Assembly: GCF_009911645.1 (NCBI RefSeq) | Contig: NZ_QWKI01000132.1 | Coordinates: forward strand, 1-40,314 | Origin: Pseudoflavonifractor sp. 60 | Lineage (GTDB): Bacteria; Bacillota; Clostridia; Oscillospirales; Oscillospiraceae | Length of the DNA: 40,314 nucleotides | Reading direction: 5' to 3' | Shown here: positions 9,298 through 18,300 of the stretch, in pieces | Layout of the letters: every line of letters begins with the position of its first letter | How positions within the stretch are numbered: the first letter of the stretch is position 1 | Notes under the pieces: generated by a model | What the model saw: the letters and a program-made list of their open reading frames with translations, nothing else | Database searches by the model: none | What the model was told of the DNA's origin: nothing | Position numbers and translations under genes: made by a program

Positions 9298-9818
9298 TTA
9301 CCGAACGCCATGTCCGCCTTTTTCCAATGCTCGCTCCCGCTGAATGACCGACAAATGCTCTTTTGCCCACTGTGGCATACACTCCGGCCTGACCTCGCCT
9401 AAAACATCCCTGCGCTCCCATCGGCCATCCCTGTGGCCAGTGAACACATTGACGCCATAGACTGAGGTGCCACGAGAGTAGCCCCGTGCTCCGCCACCAC
9501 CTTGCCGGTGATGTCGTCACTGTCTTTCAGCGGAAAACACTGTTCGCCGTTCAGCAAGTCCAACGGGATATGGAGGGTCTTGCGCTGGGCCTGCAAAGCA
9601 GCCACCTGTCCTTTCAGCCTGTCAGCATACAGCTCCATAATCTCCAGATAGTCGTCGCTGGCCATCGCCTCGGCGTAATATTCACGCATTCCGTCTTGTG
9701 TGCAGAAACAGCACATAAACTCCTGCTCCGGGCTGACGCCCACCACCACCTCACGCGCCCCGATTTGGAGCGCATGGATGATCTCAAAATTTTCTATCAT
9801 CCGCTTTTCGTTCTGCAT
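9298..9818 (-). pseudogene. Frameshifted paralogue of the 11649-12272 gene
   Basis: The ATG at 9818 follows GGAGGTGACACT. The first frame gives MQNEKRMIENFEIIHALQIG, then FMCCFC and SDDITGKVV, closely paralleling the 207-residue protein at 11649-12272. It then leaves that similarity and stops at about 9399. From about 9490 onward another frame gives SRGTSVYGVNVFTG, RRDVLGEVRPE and MPQWAKEHLSVI, which aligns with the paralogue's C-terminus (SRGTACY, RSDILGVIAPE, LPQWAKHYLEIL) and ends at 9298. The total length is not a multiple of three. About 20-25 residues present in the paralogue are also missing at the junction, so an out-of-frame deletion near 9470-9510 is likely. The function of the intact form is unknown. 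Confidence 0.7.
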
Positions 9819-9822
9819 AGTG

Positions 9823-10002
9823 TCACCTCCCCCGGTCATCACGCGGTCTGCACTTCTTCTGGCGGGCCTTTTCCTGCCGCTCTTTCACATGATCCGCCAG
9901 GGATTTGGCAGGCTTATCGTCAAAGGAGATCAAGATGTTTTGCGGTGGAACACCCCGCAGCATCTCGGACAATTCCTTGTCCATGTCTTTTCCCTTACCC
10001 AT
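9823..10002 (-). CDS. Small basic hypothetical protein (59 aa)
   Basis: The ATG at 10002 lies two bases after the stop of the PAPS-reductase-like gene and behind AAGGAGGGACGATAATC. The product begins MGKGKDMDKELSEMLRGVPP and ends in a strongly basic Lys/Arg-rich helix (VKERQEKARQKKCRPRDD). It stops at 9823, five bases before the next ATG. Tight packing and a strong ribosome binding site support a real gene. The basic tail suggests nucleic acid or protein binding, but no family is recognised. Confidence 0.65.
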   Translation of the reverse strand: MGKGKDMDKELSEMLRGVPPQNILISFDDKPAKSLADHVKERQEKARQKKCRPRDDRGR

Positions 10003-10004
10003 GA

Positions 10005-10814
10005 TTATCGTCCCTCCTTAACAGAAACAGAAAGGCCGACCTGCCTTTCTTCGTTAGCAAATCGACCTTCCAGTTGTTCTACTGTCCAATTTTGTTTGAA
10101 TTGTCCCAGCGGGCTGTGTCCAAACTGCGCGATGGCCCGCTTATCCAGTTCTCGAAGCTGTGCCCACAATTCAGGGTGGTGCTGACGCAGATTTTTCAGT
10201 GCCCCGATTCGTTGGAAGGGACAGCACCAGCAGGAACAACGGTTGTATATTCGATACAGCCCGCCCCAGTCAAAGCCTCGGTCATAGCTGATCTGCAAGG
10301 CTTCGGCTTCGGTAATGCCCCAATCCACCAGGGGATATTGTTCGTCCTTGATACGCTTTGGCTCATCGGCAGCGATACCCACATAGTGCAGGGCGTTCCG
10401 CTCTTTTTTCAGCCGGTTTACCTCTTTTTGAATGAGGTGGGTTTTTAACTGGCCCGTACACCAGCGAACACGAACACCGGGCCAACCGTTTCCATAGAGG
10501 GATACCCCCAGCCGTTGACGGTTCTCAATGCTGGACTGTTTTACCTTCGGTTCCTCAAACATAAGCCATTCAAAGCCTTTGGGGTGCCGCAGGGTAGTGA
10601 TGTGGATGCCGCGCTCCCGGTAGAGCAGGTCGTCCAGCTTCTCCATGTGTTCATACATCTCCGGGAACTCCATGCCCGTGTCGGCGGTCAGTACTACGTC
10701 AATGGGCATATCCCGTTCGATCATCAGCAGAAGCATGGCCGTACTGTCCTTGCCCCCTGAGAGGGAAACGGCGTGATAGCTGCCCTCTATGGGTTTCTTG
10801 CTGTCAGCGTTCAT
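10005..10814 (-). CDS. PAPS-reductase-like PP-loop protein of the element
   Basis: 269 residues from the ATG at 10814, preceded by GAGGAGGCGGGAGC. The N-terminus carries the PP-loop SLSGGKDSTAM, followed by DTGMEFPEMYEH as in PAPS reductase and related adenine-nucleotide alpha hydrolases. A Cys cluster (CSCWCCPFQ) near residues 195-203 could bind a metal or Fe-S cluster. Members of this group are common cargo or core genes in Firmicute conjugative elements. They are not accompanied by sulfate assimilation genes here, so a role in sulfate reduction is unlikely; tRNA or DNA modification, or a nucleotide-activated reaction, is more plausible but unproven. Translation is coupled to the 59-residue protein downstream. 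Confidence 0.85.
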   Translation of the reverse strand: MNADSKKPIEGSYHAVSLSGGKDSTAMLLLMIERDMPIDVVLTADTGMEFPEMYEHMEKLDDLLYRERGIHITTLRHPKGFEWLMFEEPKVKQSSIENRQRLGVSLYGNGWPGVRVRWCTGQLKTHLIQKEVNRLKKERNALHYVGIAADEPKRIKDEQYPLVDWGITEAEALQISYDRGFDWGGLYRIYNRCSCWCCPFQRIGALKNLRQHHPELWAQLRELDKRAIAQFGHSPLGQFKQNWTVEQLEGRFANEERQVGLSVSVKEGR

Positions 10815-10878
10815 GCTCCCGCCTCCTCTCTCGGTTGGGCGGTTCCTCATAGAGCCGCAAGTGATACCTGATGTTCAA
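10804..10878 (-). CDS. Possible 24-residue leader peptide gene
   Basis: A TTG at 10878 sits behind a very strong AAGGAGG and opens a 24-codon frame (NIRYHLRLYEEPPNR and a basic tail). It ends inside the start region of the PAPS-reductase-like gene (stop at 10804, next ATG at 10814). It is directly preceded by the structured leader at 10887-10945. The strong ribosome binding site otherwise has no gene to serve. Small, TTG-started and unrecognised, so tentative. Confidence 0.4.
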   Translation of the reverse strand: MNIRYHLRLYEEPPNRERRREHER

Positions 10879-10886
10879 TGCCGGTT

Positions 10887-10945
10887 CCTCCTTGTCCAAA
10901 AATTTACACCGCCCTGTGTCCAGCGGACAAAGAGCGGTGTATGTA
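10887..10945 (-). promoter_or_regulatory. Structured leader RNA, copy A
   Basis: On the minus strand TACACCGC pairs with GCGGTGTA around a loop containing TTTGTCC, and the element ends in GGACAAGGAGG, the ribosome binding site of the following frame. It is nearly identical to copy B at 12280-12338. A stem pair differs as A-T here and G-C in copy B, a compensatory change. Loop TTGTCC can pair with GGACAA next to the Shine-Dalgarno sequence. Confidence 0.55.
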
Positions 10946-10963
10946 TGGAGGAACACTTTATTT

Positions 10964-11116
10964 TCAAGCCATCAGCTTTGTCAGAAGCTCATTCACCGGG
11001 GAGGCGTCCTGGCCCTGGGCGGTCAGCTTGTTCCGCCAGTCCAGCAGGTACTTCCGAACACGCCGGTATTCCTGGTCAGTCAATTCGAGATAAACTTTCT
11101 TTTCCCGTTTGAACAT
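10964..11116 (-). CDS. Small hypothetical element protein (50 aa)
   Basis: 50 residues starting MFKREKKVYLELTDQEYRRV, rich in charged residues and largely helical, ending SPVNELLTKLMA. The ATG at 11116 is preceded by AAGGAGTTGTTTCAA, which decides the start over an upstream in-frame ATG. A promoter-like motif at 11139-11176 lies immediately upstream, so this may begin a short transcription unit. Small proteins of this type are common in Tn1549-like elements. No function can be assigned. Confidence 0.65.
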   Translation of the reverse strand: MFKREKKVYLELTDQEYRRVRKYLLDWRNKLTAQGQDASPVNELLTKLMA

Positions 11117-11138
11117 TTGAAACAACTCCTTCACCACC

Positions 11139-11176
11139 ATAGTACAAGAAAAAAGAAGCGGTTTCAAATGTGCGAA
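11139..11176 (-). promoter_or_regulatory. Promoter-like motif (TTCGCAC box, TTGAAA, 17 nt, TACTAT)
   Basis: TTCGCAC (11176-11170) lies 25 nt before TACTAT (11144-11139). Within the gap, TTGAAA is placed 17 nt from TACTAT, a good sigma-A promoter. The transcript of the 50-residue gene would have only a very short leader. The same box and spacing occur upstream of tnpV and of the transglutaminase-like gene. Confidence 0.6.
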
Positions 11177-11187
11177 TAGGTATGTAG

Positions 11188-11208
11188 GTGGCCCGCTGTG
11201 CGGGCCAC
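11188..11208 (-). repeat. Post-stop GC hairpin, copy 2
   Basis: Nine-base perfect stem GTGGCCCGC/GCGGGCCAC with loop ACA, located 10 bases after the stop of the 49-residue gene. The surrounding 47 bases, from the last codons through TACATAC, repeat the sequence after the adhesin gene (12340-12360) with two differences, one of them in the hairpin loop. Confidence 0.6.
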
Positions 11209-11218
11209 GGGGATGTGC

Positions 11219-11368
11219 TTAATACCCCCTGTGGAGGAAGATAGAGCCGCTGTTGTCCAGCTCGCCCCGCAAATAGCCCGGATTCCTGCACCGCTCACTG
11301 ATATGCGCACTCTGTTCATAGGCGTAAAACCGCTCCGCTGGGGCAGCGGGCCGCAGGGTCATATCCAT
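11219..11368 (-). CDS. Short paralogue of the PAERLY-domain protein (49 aa)
   Basis: The ATG at 11368 overlaps the upstream stop (TAATG) and follows AAGGAGTGTGAGCGGTA. The product opens MDMTLRPAAPAERFYAYEQS and includes GYLRGELDNSG, clearly related to the first 50 residues of the protein at 8324-9277, but it stops at once after HRGY. Its last two codons and downstream region match those of the adhesin gene, so the 3' end may have been replaced by recombination. It is either a minimal version of the family or a truncated remnant. Confidence 0.5.
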   Translation of the reverse strand: MDMTLRPAAPAERFYAYEQSAHISERCRNPGYLRGELDNSGSIFLHRGY

Positions 11369-11647
11369 TACCGCTCACACTCCTTATCCGGCTCCTTGGG
11401 CTGTCTTTCAGAAGCCCTCGCCCGCCGCTCCATCTGATACTCCAATTCCTCGTTGGCACGGCCCAATAAGTCTTTCTTTGCTTCCAGAAGGTCGGAGAAG
11501 TAGTGCCCCCAATAGTAGTTGTCCCCACCCTTGCAGGCCCAGGTCACATACATGGGGGGTGCTGTCCAGTTTTCCAAACACAAATTCCGTTTCCCCAACC
11601 TGGATGGAGTCGGTAATGACGTAGCCCTCGTTTATTCTGCCAGCCAT
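11368..11647 (-). pseudogene. Frameshifted small element gene (one-base insertion in a G6/C6 run)
   Basis: The ATG at 11647 opens MAGRINEGYVITDSIQVGET, then FVFGKLDSTP. After a run of six C on the coding strand (about 11552-11558) that frame degenerates. One frame over, MYVTWACKGGDNYYWGHYFS continues, followed by a charged helical C-terminus, ending at 11368. The length is 3n+1, so removing one C restores a single protein of about 92 residues. The parts together resemble a small protein common in Tn1549-like elements. It may be a true pseudogene, a homopolymer sequencing error, or less likely programmed slippage. The stop overlaps the following ATG, as in an intact operon. Confidence 0.7.
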
Positions 11648-11648
11648 A

Positions 11649-12272
11649 TCAGCGTCCCTCCCTGTCCCTGGCCTTCTTTTCAGTCTGTTGTTCCTGCCGG
11701 AGAATTTCCAGATAATGCTTCGCCCATTGGGGCAGGTTCTCCGGCGCTATGACGCCGAGAATGTCACTCCGCTCAAAACAGGAAGTTTTGCCGGAGTACA
11801 ACTGCGTACAGTAGCAAGCGGTGCCCCGGCTGTTGGGGGACGCACCAAAACCTCCGGTGCAAAGCTGAAGCTGACTGGTGGCGCGGCGGTATTCCGGGCG
11901 CAGCACCTCCGGCCTGATTACGACGATCTTGCCCTGGAGGTCGTGCTGGTAGCCGATGACCTCGCAGCCCTCGGCGGTAATGGGTGCGTTGGGGATACCC
12001 TGGATTTTCGGGCCGTTCAGGGCGATTCGGGTTTTCTCCGCCTGCTCCGCCACACGCTCCCCAAAAAGTTTTGCCAGTTCGGGGTAGTCGTCACTGACCA
12101 TCACTTCGGTGTAGCTGGCAAATAAGCCGTTTGATTCGCAGAACGCGCACATATACCGCTCATTACGCTCACCTGCCGGATTTTCCCCAAGCACGATCTC
12201 CCGGTCGCCGATATGAAGCGCATGGATGATAACATAATCACCAGCCTTGCGCTTCTCCTGATCTGCGCTCAT
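11649..12272 (-). CDS. Conserved hypothetical element protein with CxxC (207 aa)
   Basis: 207 residues from the ATG at 12272 after AAGGAGGGAATCAA. The N-terminus (DYVIIHALHIGDREIVLGENP, then YMCAFCESNG) carries a CxxC pair, followed by EVMVSDDYPELAKLFGERV, a Cys-rich centre and a C-terminal LPQWAKHYLEIL. It is the intact paralogue of the broken gene at 9298-9818. No signal or membrane segment is visible and function is unknown; the CxxC suggests metal binding. It starts the short operon downstream of the adhesin and is preceded by the structured leader, copy B. Confidence 0.75.
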   Translation of the reverse strand: MSADQEKRKAGDYVIIHALHIGDREIVLGENPAGERNERYMCAFCESNGLFASYTEVMVSDDYPELAKLFGERVAEQAEKTRIALNGPKIQGIPNAPITAEGCEVIGYQHDLQGKIVVIRPEVLRPEYRRATSQLQLCTGGFGASPNSRGTACYCTQLYSGKTSCFERSDILGVIAPENLPQWAKHYLEILRQEQQTEKKARDREGR

Positions 12273-12279
12273 TTGATTC

Positions 12280-12338
12280 CCTCCTTGTCCATAAATTTAC
12301 GCCGCCCTGTGCCAGTCAGACAAAGAGCGGCGTATGTA
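12280..12338 (-). promoter_or_regulatory. Structured leader RNA, copy B
   Basis: TACGCCGC pairs with GCGGCGTA around a loop containing TTTGTCT, and the element ends in GGACAAGGAGG, which is the ribosome binding site of the 11649-12272 gene. About 85 percent identical to copy A at 10887-10945, with a compensatory pair change in the stem. The loop can pair with GACAA beside the Shine-Dalgarno sequence, which would hide it. Confidence 0.55.
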
Positions 12339-12339
12339 A

Positions 12340-12360
12340 GTGGCCCGCTATGCGGGCCAC
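12340..12360 (-). repeat. Post-stop GC hairpin, copy 1
   Basis: Stem GTGGCCCGC/GCGGGCCAC with loop ATA, 10 bases after the adhesin stop codon. It lacks a following T-run, so it is not a classical terminator. It may stabilise the 3' end of the adhesin message or act with the adjoining leader hairpin. Copies occur at 11188-11208 and, in diverged form, at 23654-23674. Confidence 0.6.
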
Positions 12361-12370
12361 GGGGATGTGC

Positions 12371-15300
12371 TTAATACCCCGTCCGGGGGAGGGGCTTGGA
12401 GGGCGTGTAGACCTTCGTCACCCAGCGGGTGGTCGCCATGATCCACTGTCCGTTGTAGACGCCGCCCACGTCCGCCTGATTAACAAACTGACTGCCGCCC
12501 TTGGCCCAGGACACAACAGTACAGTCAATCTTGGGCGCTTCCACCTGCCGGAAGTTGGCCGGGACGACGCCGAACACGAACATTACTTCTGTGACATACT
12601 CGTTGGACGCCAGCCGCAGGGCCACGGGGGACGCTTCCAGCACATAGTTCTGCTGGGTGTTCAGGCTGTCCGCCAGCACACGGTAGTCGGCCCCGGAGAG
12701 ATTGGTTTTGTAGACGATCTTGTAGCTGCCAGCGGCGTTGTAGGTGCCGGTGGTGATCTTCGCCAGCCGAACCGCCTCCACGGGCAGGGTGTCCCTCCAA
12801 TAAAAAGAGGTGAGCGCCGTGGTGGAGTTGTTGCCGATATTGGAGAAAGTATAGCGGATGTTCTGACCGGGCATGACCTCGGCATAGCCGGTTTTCTCAA
12901 TGGACACATTGGTGTAAAGGCTCTTGTTGGTCATGGCCGCTTTGACGATCTGCCCAGCGTGTTCGATCTCCACGTCGATGGGGGTCTTGTCCAGGGCGTA
13001 GAAGTCAGCGGCCTTGGATTCCACCACCTTGTAGCGGCCCAGGGGCAGGGGCTTGGACACGGCCACGCCGTTCTTGTCGGTGCGGATGGTGTCAACAAGG
13101 TTCCCGGTGCGGTAGTGGTAAATCTCAAACACGGTGCCGGGGATGGGGGTGCCAGCGGGCCAGCCGTTCATGCTGTTGTAGTCGGCGCTGGTCTTGGTTA
13201 CTTGGATTTGCCCGGTGACGGCGGTGTTTTTCCAGGTGATGGTGGTGCAGCCGCCATATTCCACATAAATGGTCTTGGGCTGGGTGTCCAGGATATAGCC
13301 CTCGGCGCACTCGATCTCCCGGATGGTGTACTTGCCGTCCGCAAGCCCGCCGTCCACATAGACATAGCCCTCGTTGTCGCTCTCATAGGTGCCCACGGGG
13401 TTGCCCTTGGCGTCGGAAAGCAGGAACTTCACGCCGTAAATGCCCTTGCCGGTCACGCTGTCGATCTTGTGGATGATGGCGCTGCCGGTCTGCCGGTTGG
13501 TAATCTCCAGCGTGGCGGTGCTGCCGTCCTTCACTTCGATCTGATAGGGCTGGCTGTCCAACTGATAGCCCTTGGCCGCTTTCAGTTCCGTTACCTGATA
13601 CCAGCCCTTTTCCGCTTCGGGCAGGGAAATGACGCCGGAGCGGTCGGTGGTGTAGGTGCCCACAATCTCCCCGTTGAGCTTGCGGATTTCAAACTGTACG
13701 CCGCTGATCCGCTCCCCGGTTTCCTCGTCCGTCTTGATGATGGTCAATCCGCCCACCTTCGTGTTATACACAGTGATGGTCTGCGTATCGCTGGCATTGA
13801 CCTTGACCGTCTGCGTCTTGGTGCCCTCGTCCATCACATATCCGGGCAAAGGTTTGGTTTCCGTGATGACCAGGGTGCCCACAACGCCGGAAATACGGAT
13901 TTCACCGTTGGCGTCGGTCTTGTAGAGGCCCTTGCTGGACAGGTGGCCGTAGTCGTCGTCCAGATAGCTCCCGTCCGAGTAGGTGATCTGGAACTCTACC
14001 CCGGCCAGCGGCTCCCCGGTCTGCTTGTCCAGCTTCTTCACCACGATGGTGCCCTGCTTGGCGTTGTAGAAACGGAGGGTCTGAACTTCCCCCGTCTTAA
14101 TCAAAATAGACTTGGGCTGGCCGTCCAGCACATAGCCCTCCAACGCCTTGACCTCCCGTGCTGTGATGGTGGTGCCGGGGGTCAAATCGTTCAGAACGAT
14201 GCGGCCATTCTCATCGGTGATAAACTCGCCGTTGGAATTGCCCACAACGGCCCCGCTGGAGTCCGTCACAAGGAAAGTAACGCCTTTCAGCGGTGTGGTG
14301 GTGCCCTCGATATACTTCTCAATCACCAAAGTGGTGCTGGGCGTGTTCGTAAAGTGAAGGGTCTGCGTGTCGTTGGGGTTCACCACCACCGTCTGCGTCC
14401 GGGTGGCCTCGTCGATGGTGTAGCCGGGGATGGTGGCCGTTTCTGTCACCACCAGCGTACCAACAACGCCGTTAATGGTGATTTTGCCGTCCTTGTCGGT
14501 GAAATACAGGCCGTTGCTGCTGATGTGCCCGCTGGCGTCGGGAACATATTCGCCGGTGCTGGTCGTTACCTTAAAGGTCACGCCTTGCAGCGGTTTCCCG
14601 GTGAGGGAGTCCCGTTTGTCGATGACCAGCGTCCCGGCCTTGGAATTGGTGACAACGACGGTCTGTGTATCGCCGCCCTGCCCGATGACAACATTGGTAC
14701 TGGCCCTGTCCATGACATACCCTGTCGGCGCTTTCAGCTCCGTCAACACATAAGCGCCGGGGGCGAGGTTGGTGATCTTGATTTCCCCCTGGGCGTCCGT
14801 GGTAAAAATACCGTTCTGCGTCAGGGTGCTGGAGCCAATCACGCCGTCCAGCCCCACTTCACAGCCTGCGGCGGTGGTTACGCGGAACTCCGCCCCGCTT
14901 AAAGGCTGGCCGGTGGCGCTGTCCCGTTTCTGGATGATGATAGCCCCGCGAGGCTGGTTCTTAAAGGTCAGGCTGACGGTGCGGCCCTCTTTGATCTGAA
15001 CGGTCTGGCTCTGCGTATCCAAAATAAAGCCAGCGGGGGCGCGGGTTTCTGTTACCACCACGCTCTTTCCGGGGGTCAAGCCGGTGATAAGGATTTCTCC
15101 GTTCTCATCTGTTCTGAAAATGCCGTTGCTGTCACCCACAACGCTGCCGTCCGCATACAGCACCTTAAACTCGGCGTTCTGCAAGGTGACGGAGGGATTG
15201 ACGGAGCATACTTTTCTGATAAGGAGCTGGCCGTCCGGGGCGTTGGTAAATCTAACAGTGACAACGCTCTGTTCGCCGCTGTCGGCAAGCATGATGGTTT

Positions 15301-18300
15301 CGGAGGACTGGATGATGTTGTACCCATCCGCTGCGTCCACTTCCTCCAACACATACGCGCCGGGGTTGAGGCCCGTCCACATGGCGGTGCCGTTTTTCCC
15401 GGTCACTTTGGTGCCGATGACGGTGCCGCCTGTGCCGCTGGTGCCGCCCAGGTAGCGCAACTGGAACGTGCATCCGGGCAGGGCCGCGCCGGTGACGCTA
15501 TCATATTTTTCAACTATGATGGCGTTCTTTGGTACGTTCTCAAAGGTGATAACCTTGCTCTCGCCGCCCTTGATATAAAATTCCTGGGTGGCGGGCTGCT
15601 TGATGGTGTACCCTGCGGCGGGTTCCAGCTCCGTTACCCTGTACCAGCCGTCCCGGAGCAGGTCTACGAAAAACTGGCCGTTCTCGTCGGAGAAGAACGT
15701 CCCCAGGCTGTTCAGCTCGCCGGTGGTTGTGTTGTTGGAGCCGTACCAAACCTCAAACTTGGCTCCCTTGATGGGACTGCCGGTGATGCTGTCCACCTTG
15801 TTTACGGTCAGGGTGGGTTTTTTGTGGTTCTCAAAATAGATGGTGTGGTCGCGGTTGGGGTAAAGGGTCACAAGCTGGCTGGGAGCGTCCATGAGCCAGG
15901 GGGCTGGAACGGACTTCTCGCTCACCTCGTACACTCCGGGCAGGAGGTTGGTCAGGGTGGCCCTGCCGTTGGCGTCTGTCTTGATCTCGTCAACGGAGTG
16001 GCCGTCCGCTGCCTTTACCAAAAAGATGGTATTGGGGATCGGGTCGCCGGTGTCGGCGTCCTTTTTGTAGACAATGAGGTTGGGCCGCTTTTGGTTCTCA
16101 ATGGTGATGGTGCTGGTCTGGCCGGGAAATAGCTCCACATGGTACTCCTGGAGATCGAGGATGTGGTCGGCAACGGTGGCCGTTTCCTTGATGGAGTACA
16201 CGCCGGGTTCCAGCTTGTCGATGTTGATTTCGCCGTTATCATCGGTGATACGGTCAAGGTAGTGTGTGCCGTCCTCAATGCGGGCGATGCGGAAATGAAC
16301 GCCGCCCAGCCGGGTGCCGTCCGAGCTGGTCTTAATAAGCCGCAGGGCGGGCTTGGGGGTGTTGGTGAACACAAAGTTGGCGTTCTCGTCCGGGTTCACC
16401 TGCACCACACGCACAGCATCGTCCACCAGGTAGCCCTCCGGGGCCTCCAGCTCCCGCACTTCGTATGCGCCAGGGGTCAGCTTGGACAGGTCGATCTCGC
16501 CGTTAATGTCGGTGGTAAACTCCTGCCGGTAGGAGCCGCCTACCAGCTTGAACTCAAAGCGGACGTTGGGCAGGGATTTCATCGTCACGCTGTCCACCTT
16601 GATAAGATGGATGCCCGGTTTCAAACTGTTAAAGAAAACCAGCTCCCGCGTCTGCGTTTCACCGGCCTTCAACTCGATCTGCTGGGGGGTGCTGTTCACC
16701 ACATGGGCGTCGTCGGTGGCAATTTCCTTCACCAAATAGGTGCCCGGTTCCAGGTCATAGAGGAAAATCTCACCACTGGCGTTGGTGGTGTATTCCCCGA
16801 ACAGGTCGCCGTCGTGCCAGACCTCAAAGGTCACGTCGGGCATGGGTTTGTTGCTGGTCAGGTCGTACTTGAGGATACGCAAGGCGGGCCGCGCCCGGTT
16901 GGTGACGGTCAGCACAGGGTCGTCCTCGGTGGCCGGGTCATACGGGTCGATGTGGATGCCGTGGGGGGTCTTGTCCAGCACATACCCAGCGGGTGCGGCG
17001 GTTTCCACGATCTCAATATAGGCTTCCTTTCGGATGCCGGTCACGCGGGCCTCGCCGTTGTCGTTGGTGGTGACGGAGGTAATGAGCTTGCCGTCAGCGA
17101 ACACATCAAAGGTGGCGTTGGGCAGGGAAACGCCGGTCTGCTCGTCCACCTTAATAATGGTCAGGCTGATGTCCCGAACATTCTCCCAGGTAATGAGAAC
17201 ATCCTTGGTGCCGTCCCACTTCACCGTTTCCACGCGGGAGGACTTCACATAGCCGTCCGGGGGCGTCTGCTCCGTAATGCGGTAGGAGCCGTAGGGCAGC
17301 TCGTCGCCCTGAAAGTTAATGGTGCCATCAAAGCCGGTGATGCCGGTAGTAACGTAGCTGCCGTCGATCTGCTCAAAGCGGAACACAGCGCCCTGTAAGC
17401 TGCCCTTGTTCTGTGCGTCCACCTTTTTAATGGTGAAGCCGCGCTCCACATCGTCGGTGACGGTCAGATACTCGGTACGGCCAGGGGTCAGAGTGACGTT
17501 CATGGGGGCCACGATCTGATAGCCCTCCGGGGCGGCAGTTTCTGTCAACGTGTACTTCTCGTCGGCGGGCAGGTCACGCCACACGATCTGCCCGTTGCGG
17601 TCGGTGGTGCCGGTAACGGTGGTGCCGCCGCTGCCGGTCAGGGTGAACTCGGCCCCCTCCAGCGGAGCGCCGCCTGCCCCGGCCTTAATCACTTGCAGGC
17701 TGGCGGTTTCGGTCAAATCCTCGGTGCCGCTCCACTTAAAGGGGATTTGGGCGTCCAGATTGGTATAGCCGGGGTCAGAAATGATATAGGACTGTTCCGA
17801 TGCGGAAGGGTTGTAGGCCAGATACAGGTTGTACTGTGCCACGCCGCCTGTGGCCTTGATGGTGAAGCTGCCCACGGCAGGCACATTGTCCACGGGGAGA
17901 CAGACTTTGAATGCGCCATAATACTCGCTTCCATTGGAATTGAGAGTGGTACTGCGGGTCTTGCTGGTGTCCACTTTATAGCAGGTGGCCCCGTTCTCCT
18001 GCACGGTTTCCAGCGGGGAGTTGTTCTCCGCCACAAAGATGGTGCCCTGGGGAGCGTCGGTGGAGTACACCTTGGTCTTGCGCCCGTCAATCCAGGTGGA
18101 GGTTGCGGAGGCCAGATACACCACACGGGTATAATACTCCTTGCCGTTGATGCGCTCCAGCTTGATACCGTCCTCATTGTCCTCGGCAGCGCCCTCCAAA
18201 CCGTACTCGTTGAGGATTTCTATGCCCCGGATGTCTTTATCTTCCTCGGCCCGGAGGGACAGGCCGGTGTGGAGGCTTTTCGTCCAATGCTGGGACAAAC

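Noticed and set aside
8324..9520. N-terminal 81-codon extension of the PAERLY-domain gene
   Set aside because: It overlaps the decayed paralogue in a third frame and has no ribosome binding site; the ATG at 9277 does.
10005..10814. PAPS-like protein as DndC of a DNA phosphorothioation system
   Set aside because: No DndA, B, D or E-type neighbours are present, and the context is the ordinary small-gene block of the conjugative element.
12340..12360. GC hairpin after the adhesin as a Rho-independent terminator
   Set aside because: No T-run follows; the next bases are TTACATACGCC, which belong to the structured leader.
12350..14902. Long plus-strand open frame of 850 codons opposite the adhesin gene
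   Set aside because: It is a mirror of the repetitive GC-rich adhesin. Its product is low-complexity and repeats with the modules, and it has no ribosome binding site or family.
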